In this document: positions 10,762 through 19,959 of the stretch, in pieces
Numbering within the stretch: position 1 is the first letter of the stretch
Layout of the letters: every line of letters starts with the position of its first letter
Source of the DNA: Phoma sp. XZ068
Taxonomy: Eukaryota > Ascomycota > Dothideomycetes > Pleosporales > Didymellaceae
DNA length: 64,000 bases
Direction: 5' to 3'
NCBI GenBank assembly: GCA_004835665.1
Contig: RBKR01000003.1
Location: 992,001-1,056,000, forward strand
The notes under the pieces: generated by a model
What the model was told of the DNA's origin: nothing
Seen by the model: only the letters and a program-made list of their open reading frames with translations
Databases searched by the model: none
Made by a program: the position numbers and the translations under genes

Positions 10762-11638
10762 ATGTCCGGCCCATACCTTCATGGCCACCATGCCTCGGTT
10801 CTCCGCTCCCATAGCTGGCGCACGGTCGAGAATTCAGCGCCTCACTTGATACCTTACCTCAAACCCGCTCTCAAAGTCCTTGACGTGGGCTGTGGTCCCG
10901 GCACCATCACAGTCGACCTGGCATCCCGTATTCCGCAAGGCTTTGTGTACGCCATCGACCCGTCTGCCGACGTAATCGAGAAAGCAAGACAACACGCAAA
11001 GGATGCGGGCGTTACAAATGTGCGCTTTGAAGTTGGTGATATCTTCAACTGGCAAAGTTTGGAGGGTGTTGAGGAAGCTGGTTTCGACGTCGTACACGCA
11101 CATCAGGTGCTGCAGCATTTACAGGATCCGCTAGGGTGTATGAAGGAGATGGTACGTCTCACAAAGAAAGGTGGCATTGTTGCAGTCCGTGATTGTGATT
11201 ATGGTGCTATGGACTGGTATCCTGAACATCCGGGCATGCAGAAATGGAAGGAGTTGTACATCAAGGTCGCGCTAGGGTTGAAGGCGTATCCGAACATGGG
11301 TAAGATGCTGCATGCTATTGCAATGCAGGCCGGGATACCGAGAGAAGATATTGAGGCGAGCATCGGGCCTTGGTGCTTTTCTACCCCTGAGGAGCGAGCA
11401 TGGGTAAGTGCTTGGCGGAGGCAATGAGTTCAAATATTCAAAGCTAATGTGAGCGTAGTGGTGCGGTCTATGGGCCGACAGAACGATCAAGAGCGACTAC
11501 AAGCAGAGAGTTCTGGATGGCAACCACGGCACCGAGGCTGAGCTCGAGGAGATTGCAGCAACGTTTCGAGAAATGGAAAAGAAAGAGGACGGCTGGTTCG
11601 CAGTCATAAATGGCCAGATCATCTGTCACATTAGGTAG
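10762..11638 (+). CDS. Class I SAM-dependent methyltransferase (UbiE-like fold)
   Basis: Predicted 273 aa in two exons, 10762-11403 and 11459-11638. Intron 11404-11458 has a GTAAGT donor. Motif I is VLDVGCGPGTITVDLA; acidic strand-2 end is YAIDPSADV; a GDIFNW motif contacts the adenine; post-motif II is FDVVHAHQVLQHLQDP. These are the standard SAM-binding elements of Rossmann-fold methyltransferases. The conserved VRDCDYGAMDWYPEHPG follows. The start at MSGPYLHGHH was preferred over an ATG six codons upstream because HGHH...RSH...RT looks like the conserved N-terminus. No targeting signal. Substrate unknown; a small-molecule O- or C-methyltransferase is likely. It is divergent from the HET gene and near the P450, so a tailoring role is possible. 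Confidence 0.88.
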
Positions 11639-12002
11639 GCAATGCGATGTGAGCGAGCAATCGAGGTAATATGCATGCTGGTTGTTGTATGTCCTACCGA
11701 AATCCCTGTCAGCTTTGGCTCGCATCTCTGGTCTCACCACACCCTCAACTTCTCTTACCCACGCATCCCACGTTGATCTGACTTGCTGCCAATCACACCA
11801 CACAGCGCTGCTACCGCTCATAACTCGGCAGTCATCTGACTGTGCATGCGTTAGCTGGCTAGCCTTGCCATAGCTTCCATATCAACCCCACTTTGCCCCT
11901 CCAACCTCAGTTATCTGAATCACCAACATCACAGCATCCAGCAACAACAAAACCAAGGCGCCGAACAGAGAAAGAGCTTGAGCATCCCATACAATCAGCA
12001 GA
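11639..12002. other. Gap between methyltransferase and zinc-ribbon microgene
   Basis: No gene recognised; it presumably holds the methyltransferase 3' UTR and the promoter of the microgene. The 70-codon plus-strand ORF at 11893-12105 overlaps the microgene in another frame and is low complexity. Confidence 0.35.
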
Positions 12003-12167
12003 ATGCAGTCCACCACTACCCTCGTCAACTTCCACAGCAGCTGCCCCAAGTGTGGTGCTAGCATCGACGGCGACAACAAGTCATGTGGATCCTGCGGAAG
12101 CGTAAGTAAAATGTTGGACTCAACTTTGGAGTGCTGCTGATGTATGACACAGTCTTGCCCCGTCTAA
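12003..12167 (+). CDS. 37-residue zinc-ribbon-like microprotein, one intron
   Basis: Exon 1 12003-12101 and exon 2 12153-12167; intron 12102-12152 (51 bp) has a GTAAGT donor, a GCTGAT branch-like site and a CACAG acceptor. The 37-residue product has CPKCG, then 10 residues later CGSCG, then a last CPV end: a CxxC...CxxC arrangement typical of a zinc ribbon, with GDNKSCGSCG resembling the second knuckle. Splicing keeps the frame and gives an immediate natural stop, and the intron signals are good, which favours a real gene over chance. Function unknown; too short for a catalytic domain, so a metal-binding or protein-binding role is the only reasonable guess. Confidence 0.5.
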
Positions 12168-12466
12168 GTCTTACCTATTACACGTCGATTTCGGTGCCTC
12201 ATGCGCAAGGCTGGAAAGCGAATTACACCTGCGGCGATGCAGATTCAAGATGAGACTTGAGCGCGAACATCTTATAAACGAGAATAAATGGAATGAACTC
12301 AAATGCGCGCTCTGTTTTCCTTCTCCCGTCTTTCTGTTCTGCGCACTTTAACTAGGCTCCGTCCCGGTTTCGAAATCCCACCTCAAGCGTAACCCTTTGT
12401 TGCCGGCACGGGCTTCGGCAGCTGGTGGTGGCGGCCTCACCCCGTTTGCATGTCAAATCATAATTT

Positions 12467-13700
12467 CTATGCACTTGCCTGTAAAGCTCTTGTGGTGTCT
12501 CCAATCGCACGCCAGTTCTTGATATTGCTAAGAGCATGCTTTCGCTGGTGCGGTGAAATAGGAAGAACTACACATACCATAAAGGATAAGATACTCGTGG
12601 TCCAGTATGCTCGAAACACGTAATCGGACTATGGTCAGTTTAGCACTGCCCAACCCAGCCTTATTCCCATGTGACGAGTTGTAAGGCATATTCAGGGTCC
12701 TTACCGTCTCAGGTTCCTTCATACGGCCTTGGAATGGCCCAGTCAGCTGCACTCTGGCTTTGATAGCGAGGAAGCTCTGCGGTATGACCACGGCCTTTCC
12801 TAAAGCAGAGTTTCGGTTCCTGACAGCGCCAGTAGCAACTTTCAGTAAACTGGGACTGATGTTTGTCAGATAGCTAGCTTTATGAGGCGCCGTAGTGAAT
12901 GCTACCCCAAACAACTAACTTGAAACGGAGATATCGCCAATCCGCCTACTACGAGCCGGAAGTTTGCGGAGCGGGATCAAACTCATTACCATGACTCCCC
13001 GGTCAACAAGAGTGGTAGGAAAACCAGGATTTCCTGTTACGAAGGAGGGTTGTTGCATGAAGGCAACAATGCTGAAGTTGAAACTTTGGTAGAGGCGGCA
13101 GACACACATCATGCGATGACGCCGTGCAGGACACAACACAATCATCATAGGGCCCTCTTTTCTGTGCTTCGAGTATGTATACTCCTTCATTGATACAAAG
13201 GCGACCTCAATATTGTCACTATTTGTCATGTGCCTCAGGCATAGTGTTCCTTGGTGTGGACAAGTTCGGGTAAGTCTGGCAGTTGCATACGTACTTTGCT
13301 CGTATATCTTTTCGTCCAGATCCGAATACCAGGATATCGTGGTTTTGTCCCGCGGCCCATGTTCGTTGTCCTATCATCGTTGTCAGTCTTCAGTGGTCAA
13401 CTGATCTCTTTCGTATTGCTTAGTTTGACCACAAGAACTTTCGTCTTGAAATGACCAGCCTTTCACCAGGTCACCACCACTGCTCAGAACTAGCTCTAAA
13501 TCTGTTCTTCTGAGTGTAACCGGGACAATGGTAATGGTAATGTCAAGACAGTAGATGAAACCGGGGACAGCGATCTTGAGTCCTGGGATTTTGAGAAGGA
13601 CCGAGAGTATAAATGATGTCCAAGAAAGATGTACGGGTACCACCAGTAAATAGCAGGGTTGCGGCATATGTCGGAATTCACGGTTCATGCGGTGCTCCAA
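12467..13700 (-). CDS. Unrecognised multi-exon gene (5' end uncertain)
   Basis: Minus strand. The 3' part is the clearest: exon 12628-12467 joins the upstream exon across intron 12629-12704 (GTAAGG...CATAG) and reads from KEPET into SDYVFRAYWTTSILSF, ending QASA and TAG at 12469-12467. Upstream, an exon ending GDISVS is separated from TNISPSLLKVATG by a short stretch with an in-frame stop near 12916, probably an intron whose length is a multiple of three. A further intron at 13219-13294 (GTACGT...AATAG) joins GSGRKDIRAN to DNIEVAFVSMKEY. Exon content above 13370 is unsure. Long stretches are protein-like (FVTGNPGFPTTLVDRGVM), but I know no matching family. The start at 13700 is only the first Met of the outermost ORF. 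Confidence 0.4.
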
Positions 13701-14661
13701 GCTACTATTTCGGTAGTTGTTGGTTCAAAGAGGACATGTCAAGCATTGCAGCAACACGCGACATCATAGGGTAGCGCACACGCACCGGCATGTGGAGCTG
13801 TTCTAGTTACATTGTTAAGTTTAAGTTCGGCAATTTCGTGAGGCCTTTTCTACGTTGGATACAGGATCATCCATGTATTGTCTAAGCAAGACACCAATTC
13901 GAAGCAAGAACGGGTCGGCTCAGTGGACATGTGCAATTGCATTGTAATTGTAATCTTGCTTAGTGAACATTGCTGCGTACACAATCGCTACCTGTCAGTT
14001 CGCAGCGACATTTATGCCTGTAAAACGCCATTGTGTATTCGGCAGGAAACATCGCACAAGCAAGGTTTAAAACACGCCGCTCGAGTCAGTGGCCGCATAC
14101 AGACCTTGGCTCCTTCCATACATAGCCTAGCTCATCATCACGACGAATGCTTGCGCGGGCTTCTGTCACTCCACAAAGCTTCGAACAGGCTTTGCAGAGT
14201 TATTTGGTGATATTTGTGCGTCGTCTATTAAGAACCAGAGCTTGCATTCAGTTCTTGTCAATAACCTAGCCCTCTCGCCACGCGTTTCCTCGTGTTATAT
14301 GAAAGTTGCGAGCACTTTCCCGACGGCCGGTCTCATTCTGGATACGGTCTTTAGATGGCCACTATCGCAACTGCCTTTTTGGGTATTATTAGGGGACGGC
14401 CTGGCCGACATCCGAGTATCGCCCATTCGTTGCAATGGTCCGATTTGGCTCACCCTGCACGAATCCTAGTCAAAAATCCTGATGGATGTTGCCGCTATGA
14501 TGCCTATCCGCAACGATTTGAGCAGGAAGCAACGCTCCGCGGCAATGGTACCACCGGGTACCTTGATTGCAGCATGAGTATAAATGCGGAGCAAGTCTTC
14601 AACACAACGTGCTCGTGTATCCGTTCTTCGTAAGTGCTTCAGCCTTATAGCCGTTGTGAAT
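13701..14661. other. Gap upstream of the S41 peptidase
   Basis: No gene supported; several overlapping 60-110-codon ORFs lack domain signals. It contains the promoter of the peptidase gene. Confidence 0.35.
14579..14585 (+). promoter_or_regulatory. TATA box of the S41 peptidase gene
   Basis: TATAAAT sits 76 bp before the start codon at 14662, the spacing expected for a short 5' UTR after a transcription start about 30 bp downstream. Confidence 0.45.
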
Positions 14662-16999
14662 ATGGTCCGGTTCACGAGTGTCGCTGCGGGCGTGTCCCTT
14701 GCCACTGTTGCTCTATCTTCACCTCTGCAGGGACAGCTGTACACTCGCTACAATGCATCAACCCCCTGTGCGCAGGTGAGCGCATCTGCTGCGGCTCAGA
14801 AGTCCGTTGCGACTCCCACTGTCGCTGCCCAGCTAGCGTATGAATGTATCACCTCGGTACCGTTCAACCAGACTGCTGCTCTGGCTTTGGTCGATGGTGT
14901 TGTGCCATACTTCAAGTGGCAGAGTAACACTGTTTTCTTGAAAGACCCACCTGCGGAGTATGCCGAGAAGGTCCAGCCTGCGGTTGATATCTGGGGCGGA
15001 TTGGAAAAGATTCGCGGTAAGGTTGTCGCTGGACAGTACGAGAACGAGTTCGAGGTATGGAATAACCAATACTTTCAGAAATGCAGTTGCTGACCCTACA
15101 CAGTTCGGCTTCGAGCTTTATCTCCTCCTGCAGAGCACACACGACGGTCACTTCGTGTATGTTCCTGACGTAGTTGGTACCGTGTTCAACTTTGCTCGCC
15201 CTGTGCCACTGGTTTCGGTCTCTGCAGATGGAAAGGAACTTCCCAAGGCATACGTCTACACAGACGTACTTGCCGAGTCTTTCGAAAACACTACTTTCAC
15301 CCCTTCGCCAATCAGCAAGATCAATGGCGAGGATGCCCAGGCGTTCTTGGAGAGCTGGTCTCAGTACGGTTCTCTCCAGGACCGCGATGCACTCTACAAT
15401 AACGTATTTTACGAGCTCGCAACAGTTTCTCTTGGTCCTGCTGGATCTGGAATCGGAACCTTTGCTGGTAGTGGACGCGGTCGATGGGTCTACCCAGGCG
15501 CAACAACCGAACTCCAATTCGAGAACGGCACCAGTACCACCTACAACAACTACGCCAAGGTCCTAATTCCATTCACTGGAATTACTGATGGAGAGTCTCT
15601 TTATAAGACTTGGTTCACCGGCAACAAGCCTACTGCTGCAACACCTACACCTACTGCTTCCGCTTCTGCTACAGTCACCCCTATTCCTGCGCCTGGGTAC
15701 CCTCCACCAGTTGTCCGTGAGGAGCACAATCTCATTGGAGGCTACTTCCTCGAGGACGACTACTCTGATGTTGCTGTTCTGTCCGTACCTTCCTTTGTTG
15801 GTATTAGTGCACAGGAGGCATTCCAGGATACCGCCGCCAAATTCCTTGCAGCAGCGAAGGCTGCGGGCAAGAAGAAGCTCGTTATCGACGTCTCGGCGAA
15901 CGGTGGTGGTACTATTCTTTTGGGATACGACCTATACAAGTTGCTCTTCCCCAAGGATATCGATCACGCAGCGGCCGACCGTTTCCGCGCTTTTGAGTCC
16001 ACTGATCTTGTTGGTCAAAAGTTTTCCAAAGCCGCAGAAGCAGTTCCACGTGTATTGGTCACTTATGAGGAGAACGAGACCCTTTCCGATTTCAACTACG
16101 ACATTGCTTCGTCAGTTTTCAACTACCAGACTGACATCTCGGCCAATGGCACAAACTTTGTCAGCTGGGCAGACAAATTCGGTCCTTTTGTCCATGAGAA
16201 GGGTGATAACTTCAGCGACCTCATGCGCTGGAACCTCTCTGATGTTCTGACACCCATGAATTCTGGAGGTATCTACATACACGGATACGGTCCTCTGAGC
16301 AACTACACCGAGCAGCCATTTGCCGCTGAGGATGTTGTAGTGGTTACTGACGGTTACTGCGCGTCGACTTGCACAATTTTCTCCGAGCTCATGCGCCAGC
16401 GCGCTGGTGTCAAGTACATCTCTCTCGGAGGTCGCCCGCGTGAGGGAATTACTCAGGCCATCGGCGGTGTCAAGGGAACAAACAACCTACCGTGGCCCTA
16501 CATTCAGTTCCTCGTTCAGTACACTGTCAACAACCTGACTTCTACTCCAGAGGAGACAGCCAAGCTTAACAGCACCGAGCTTGGCGATTACTGGAGCGAG
16601 ACTGTTTTCGATCGTCTTGCCATCGGCTCATCGATCAACATCAATTTCCGCGATGGTATCCGTGACGGAGACGAGACCAACACGCCTCTCCAGTTTGTCT
16701 GGGAGGCATCTGACTGCCGCATCCTATACACCAAGCAGATGACTGTGGATGCCACAGCCATCTGGAAGGCCGTAGCTGACTCGACTTGGGGTGGAAAGAA
16801 CCACTGCGTCGCCGGAGAGCTCGGCGGCTATCCTACTGGTTCCAAGCTGGCCAAGAGGGAGTTGAGTGTACAAGACAAAGTGCTCAGCAGGAGGATGCAC
16901 CAATGGAGGAGGGAGCTCAGAGAACAGGATTACCCGCTCAATGTGTTCACCAATCTGCGTGAGGCTAAGCTTGCTGGTGACGGTATCATGTGGCCATAA
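14662..16999 (+). CDS. Secreted peptidase S41 (tail-specific protease-like) family protein
   Basis: Two exons, 14662-15054 and 15104-16999, predicted 762 aa; intron 15055-15103 has a GTATGG donor and CACAG acceptor. The N-terminus MVRFTSVAAGVSLATVALSS is a signal peptide, so the protein is probably secreted; many N-x-S/T sites agree. The first ~230 residues form a fungal N-terminal region with CAQV...YECI cysteines. The S41 catalytic core has VIDVSANGGGTILLGYDL (the usual IDLRxNxGG strand), then VVVTDGYCASTCTIFSEL with the candidate nucleophile serine in CAST, then ISLGGRPREG. A Pro/Thr-rich linker at about 15640-15700 separates the halves. Other fungal S41 members act on peptides, and some process secreted peptide precursors; no precursor gene was seen here. 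A longer frame upstream of 14662 is ignored because the signal peptide starts there. Confidence 0.9.
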
Positions 17000-19674
17000 A
17001 GAGGCAGTGAGGATGTTAGCTGTAATTAGACCCTAGCAGGAATTCGATGGTATATATCGAAACTTTAGCTTCGAGGTATTGGCTTGACGGTTGTCGCCTT
17101 TAGTGCTTATCGATTGAAGCGCTGCTCTTGATAGAGCACCTTGGTGGTCGATGCTACCCCTCAGCTTGGTCGTGGCAGCGGATGTCACCATTATTCTAGC
17201 ATCCGTTTGGTTGTCGTGTATTCGCTAGCTCACTGCCATCAACCACGGGACTCGGATGATTTGGCTTCCCTTAGACGATCGCCGTCTCACGATGACAGCC
17301 TTCTCTGCTTTGGGACCTATCATTGCCACGGAGTACTTCCGGTATACGAATAGTTTCGCCGCAACTGTGCGAGTCCCATTGCTAGTGTGTTGTACATCCA
17401 AGCTCCGCTGGGTGCAATGCATTGAAAGCTTTGAGTCGTTGTTAAGCGCACTCTCGGAAATAGGATAACGGAAAAGTCCTGCATGCGCTGCAAGACAGGG
17501 GGAGGAAAATAACTTCCGGCGCTGGTAGCTCCCTTAAAGGCCGTAATAAGGGCCAAGTCCGTGGCGTATCTCGTATGCATGTTAGATGCAAAGTCAGTCA
17601 ATCGATGCAACCGATGCAGCCATGCGTGCGGAGACGGCACGCCGCATTTAAGGCGGATACTTCGAGATGGGAGGGTCAACGGTCAAAACACTACACGCAC
17701 ATCGCGCGATTCGATTCCCCACCATGACCAAGGAAGCGGAATACATGTCATGACCAGTGAGAGCAACGCAAACATCGAAAGTCGTTACAGATCAGCACCA
17801 CGGGGAGCCAGGGAGATAGTCATCCGCATTCCCTGCGTTTCTCATCGTAAATGGGGTCGGCGTTGCGATGCTCAATCAGATTGCCATGCTAACAGTGTCA
17901 TCAACCGTCAATGCCGTCTTAGTGGCTTCGACTGATGCCGCCAACGCTTCCCGCCCGGACGGAGTTGCTGTTTGGAGGCGTGCGCGCGTGCAAGTGGGGC
18001 ATTTGGATCGGGATCGTGCCATGTGAGACACCCGCACGACGGGAGATCTTCGATCAGGGCTTCTCACATCGTCGATTCTCACATGCCGAGCGTTGTTAGT
18101 GCAGGGTTTTTAAGAAGGACTGAGTGATTAGTTGTTGCAAGGCGGCACATGATTTGTGGAGGAGGGGCTCAAGGTTTAACAATGCTTGGGAGTCTGTCGT
18201 AGGGCTTCGATTTTCAGGTGACATTTTCAAAAATTCATGGAAGTTGTAATTTTTGCATCATGGCGCGTCATGGCAATGTCATTCTGGGTCACAACATTCG
18301 AAAGTTTTAGAGTGTTCTTCGCCTCTCATCGGTATCGACTGATAAGACGCCCACCGTCTCGATAAGGAACCGTATCACCGGTGCATTTTTATCGCCACAC
18401 TTTAATTCCAACCTCCCGCGGCAGGCTGTTTCACCGGATCAAATTGCTGCATACCCGTGTCTTTGCATCGTGGTTCGCTCTCGTGTTTCCGTGCACGCGC
18501 ACCGTGGCAAATTTGACTTGACCCGTACATCGCGCACTCTGCGCCTCATCGACTTTTGATTCAGCACCCAAGTCATTTGGACCCTGTGAACCCAAGTCAT
18601 TTGGACCCTGTGAACCCAAGGCGCCAGGTCCCTGTTGGCGCGTAGTGCCGTCACAAAAGTTGATCGGCCAGCCTTGCCTCTATAAGGCTAAGTTTGCTAG
18701 CCTGAAAGGCTGATCGTTACCGGATTGCGGGACATCGACATTGCATCGCAATGCTGAAAAGTGTATCGGGATCGGTGCACAGGGTAAAACGGGTTAATTG
18801 TGGATGAGACACGGAAATCAGCCACGATCAATTTTTCGAGGGTCAGGTTGCAGATGCTTTCGGTTAAGTCTCCTTTCAGTGTGCTACTACTGATGCCTTA
18901 CCGCAGCGTGTATCAGCCTGGGAATACAGTACGCTGCGAAAGCGCAACATTTGTGTCGACTAGTACCGTGCTTTGTTGTGATCAGTTGACTCATACTTGG
19001 TTCTCCCCGGTAGCTCGTCTTTCTTTTCCATGTCAGATTGTTGAGATGCTTACGTTGGTCAGCTTTTAAGTGTAGTAAGATAGTACCAAAGATTGTCAGC
19101 CCCGGGGCGTTGACAAGAGTATACGAGGTACATATACGAGATGCCAATGCAATATATTCACATTAGCGTTAATATCACCTGCTTTCACAAAATGACTTGG
19201 CCATGATCGAAATAATGTGTGGTGGTAACAAATCTATTGTCAAAGTTGAGGTAAGGTAAAGCCAGTAGAGTCGCTCGATGCGACGGGTATCATATTCTCA
19301 AACAGAAGAAAATCCCTAAGCTGCTTCGGCATCGTGATGCAAAGACCTGCTTCCATCCACCTCTTCGGCTACACAAACAGTGGCCATCCTTCACTGCATC
19401 CTGCCCTTTAGTCCTTCCATAACACCAGCTCCGCGATGTTCCGCGCACGCAGTAATGTCCATCTCGTTTTCCGCCGTCCACTTGAAGGACTGGAGATATG
19501 CGTTGATAGCGCGATTTACAGCAATAATGCCATTTGAGCCGAGTGACATTCCTTTCAATGTATCGACCAAAGTCATAGGGTGGGACCGTAGGCTGGGTGG
19601 GCCAGCGGTCATAAATGATATCGACCATGAGTAATTTGGGTGTGGGTAGCAACAATGAACGGATTCTCGGTCGG
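17000..19674. other. 2.7-kb gene-poor region
   Basis: No gene recognised. ORFs are short, overlapping and without domains. It contains a 24-bp tandem repeat at 18567-18620. Possible unseen contents are UTRs or non-coding transcripts. Confidence 0.4.
18567..18620. repeat. 24-bp tandem repeat, about 2.25 copies
   Basis: The unit begins CCCAAGTCATTTGGACCCTG and is 24 bp long; copies are 18567-18590 and 18591-18614 (identical), followed by a partial copy CCCAAG at 18615-18620. Intergenic; no function evident. Confidence 0.85.
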
Positions 19675-19959
19675 TCAACCAGCACTGTAGCCAACCATCT
19701 TAGCGCAGTGGCTGCAGTAATAAAGATTGGTGCCAAATTGGAACATGCCGGAGTGACCGTGAGATTCGCGGCGGCAGCGGCAGCAACAGAGTGGATTCGA
19801 TGGAGACATGGATATACTGCTGCGCTGAGACGACAAGCTGGAGTCGGAGTTGTTTGGCGAAGGACTACCGTTAGGCTGGAGTGGTTTTGTAGAAGGTCGA
19901 TGGGCAGCCTGGGTTTGCAGTTGCAGGAGACGAGAAGCGTCAGCAGGAGGGCTCGCCAT
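19675..19959 (-). CDS. Small protein with a C-terminal double-CxxC zinc-binding module
   Basis: Minus strand, 94 aa, single exon. An N-terminal Ser/Pro/Gln-rich disordered half (residues 1-54) leads into CCCRCRRESHGHSGMFQFG, then YYCSHCAKMVGY at the end. The paired CxxC knuckles about 20 residues apart look like a one-zinc ribbon. Upstream in-frame codons reach 20265, but MASPPADASR was chosen as start because the extension is low-complexity and the compact C-terminal module is the only conserved-looking part. It stands alone in a gene-poor region. Function unknown; I have seen this CRCRR...YYCxHCA pattern in small uncharacterised proteins of ascomycetes, but recall no name. The domain is more secure than the exact start. 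Confidence 0.6.
   Translation of the reverse strand: MASPPADASRLLQLQTQAAHRPSTKPLQPNGSPSPNNSDSSLSSQRSSISMSPSNPLCCCRCRRESHGHSGMFQFGTNLYYCSHCAKMVGYSAG

Noticed and set aside
6143..11638. Idea of a full secondary-metabolite cluster
   Set aside because: No polyketide synthase, NRPS, terpene cyclase or cluster transporter is seen; only two possible tailoring enzymes.
14662..16999. Idea that the S41 peptidase belongs to a dikaritin-type peptide cluster
   Set aside because: No UstYa-like oxidase, tyrosinase or repeat-bearing secreted precursor is visible in the neighbourhood.
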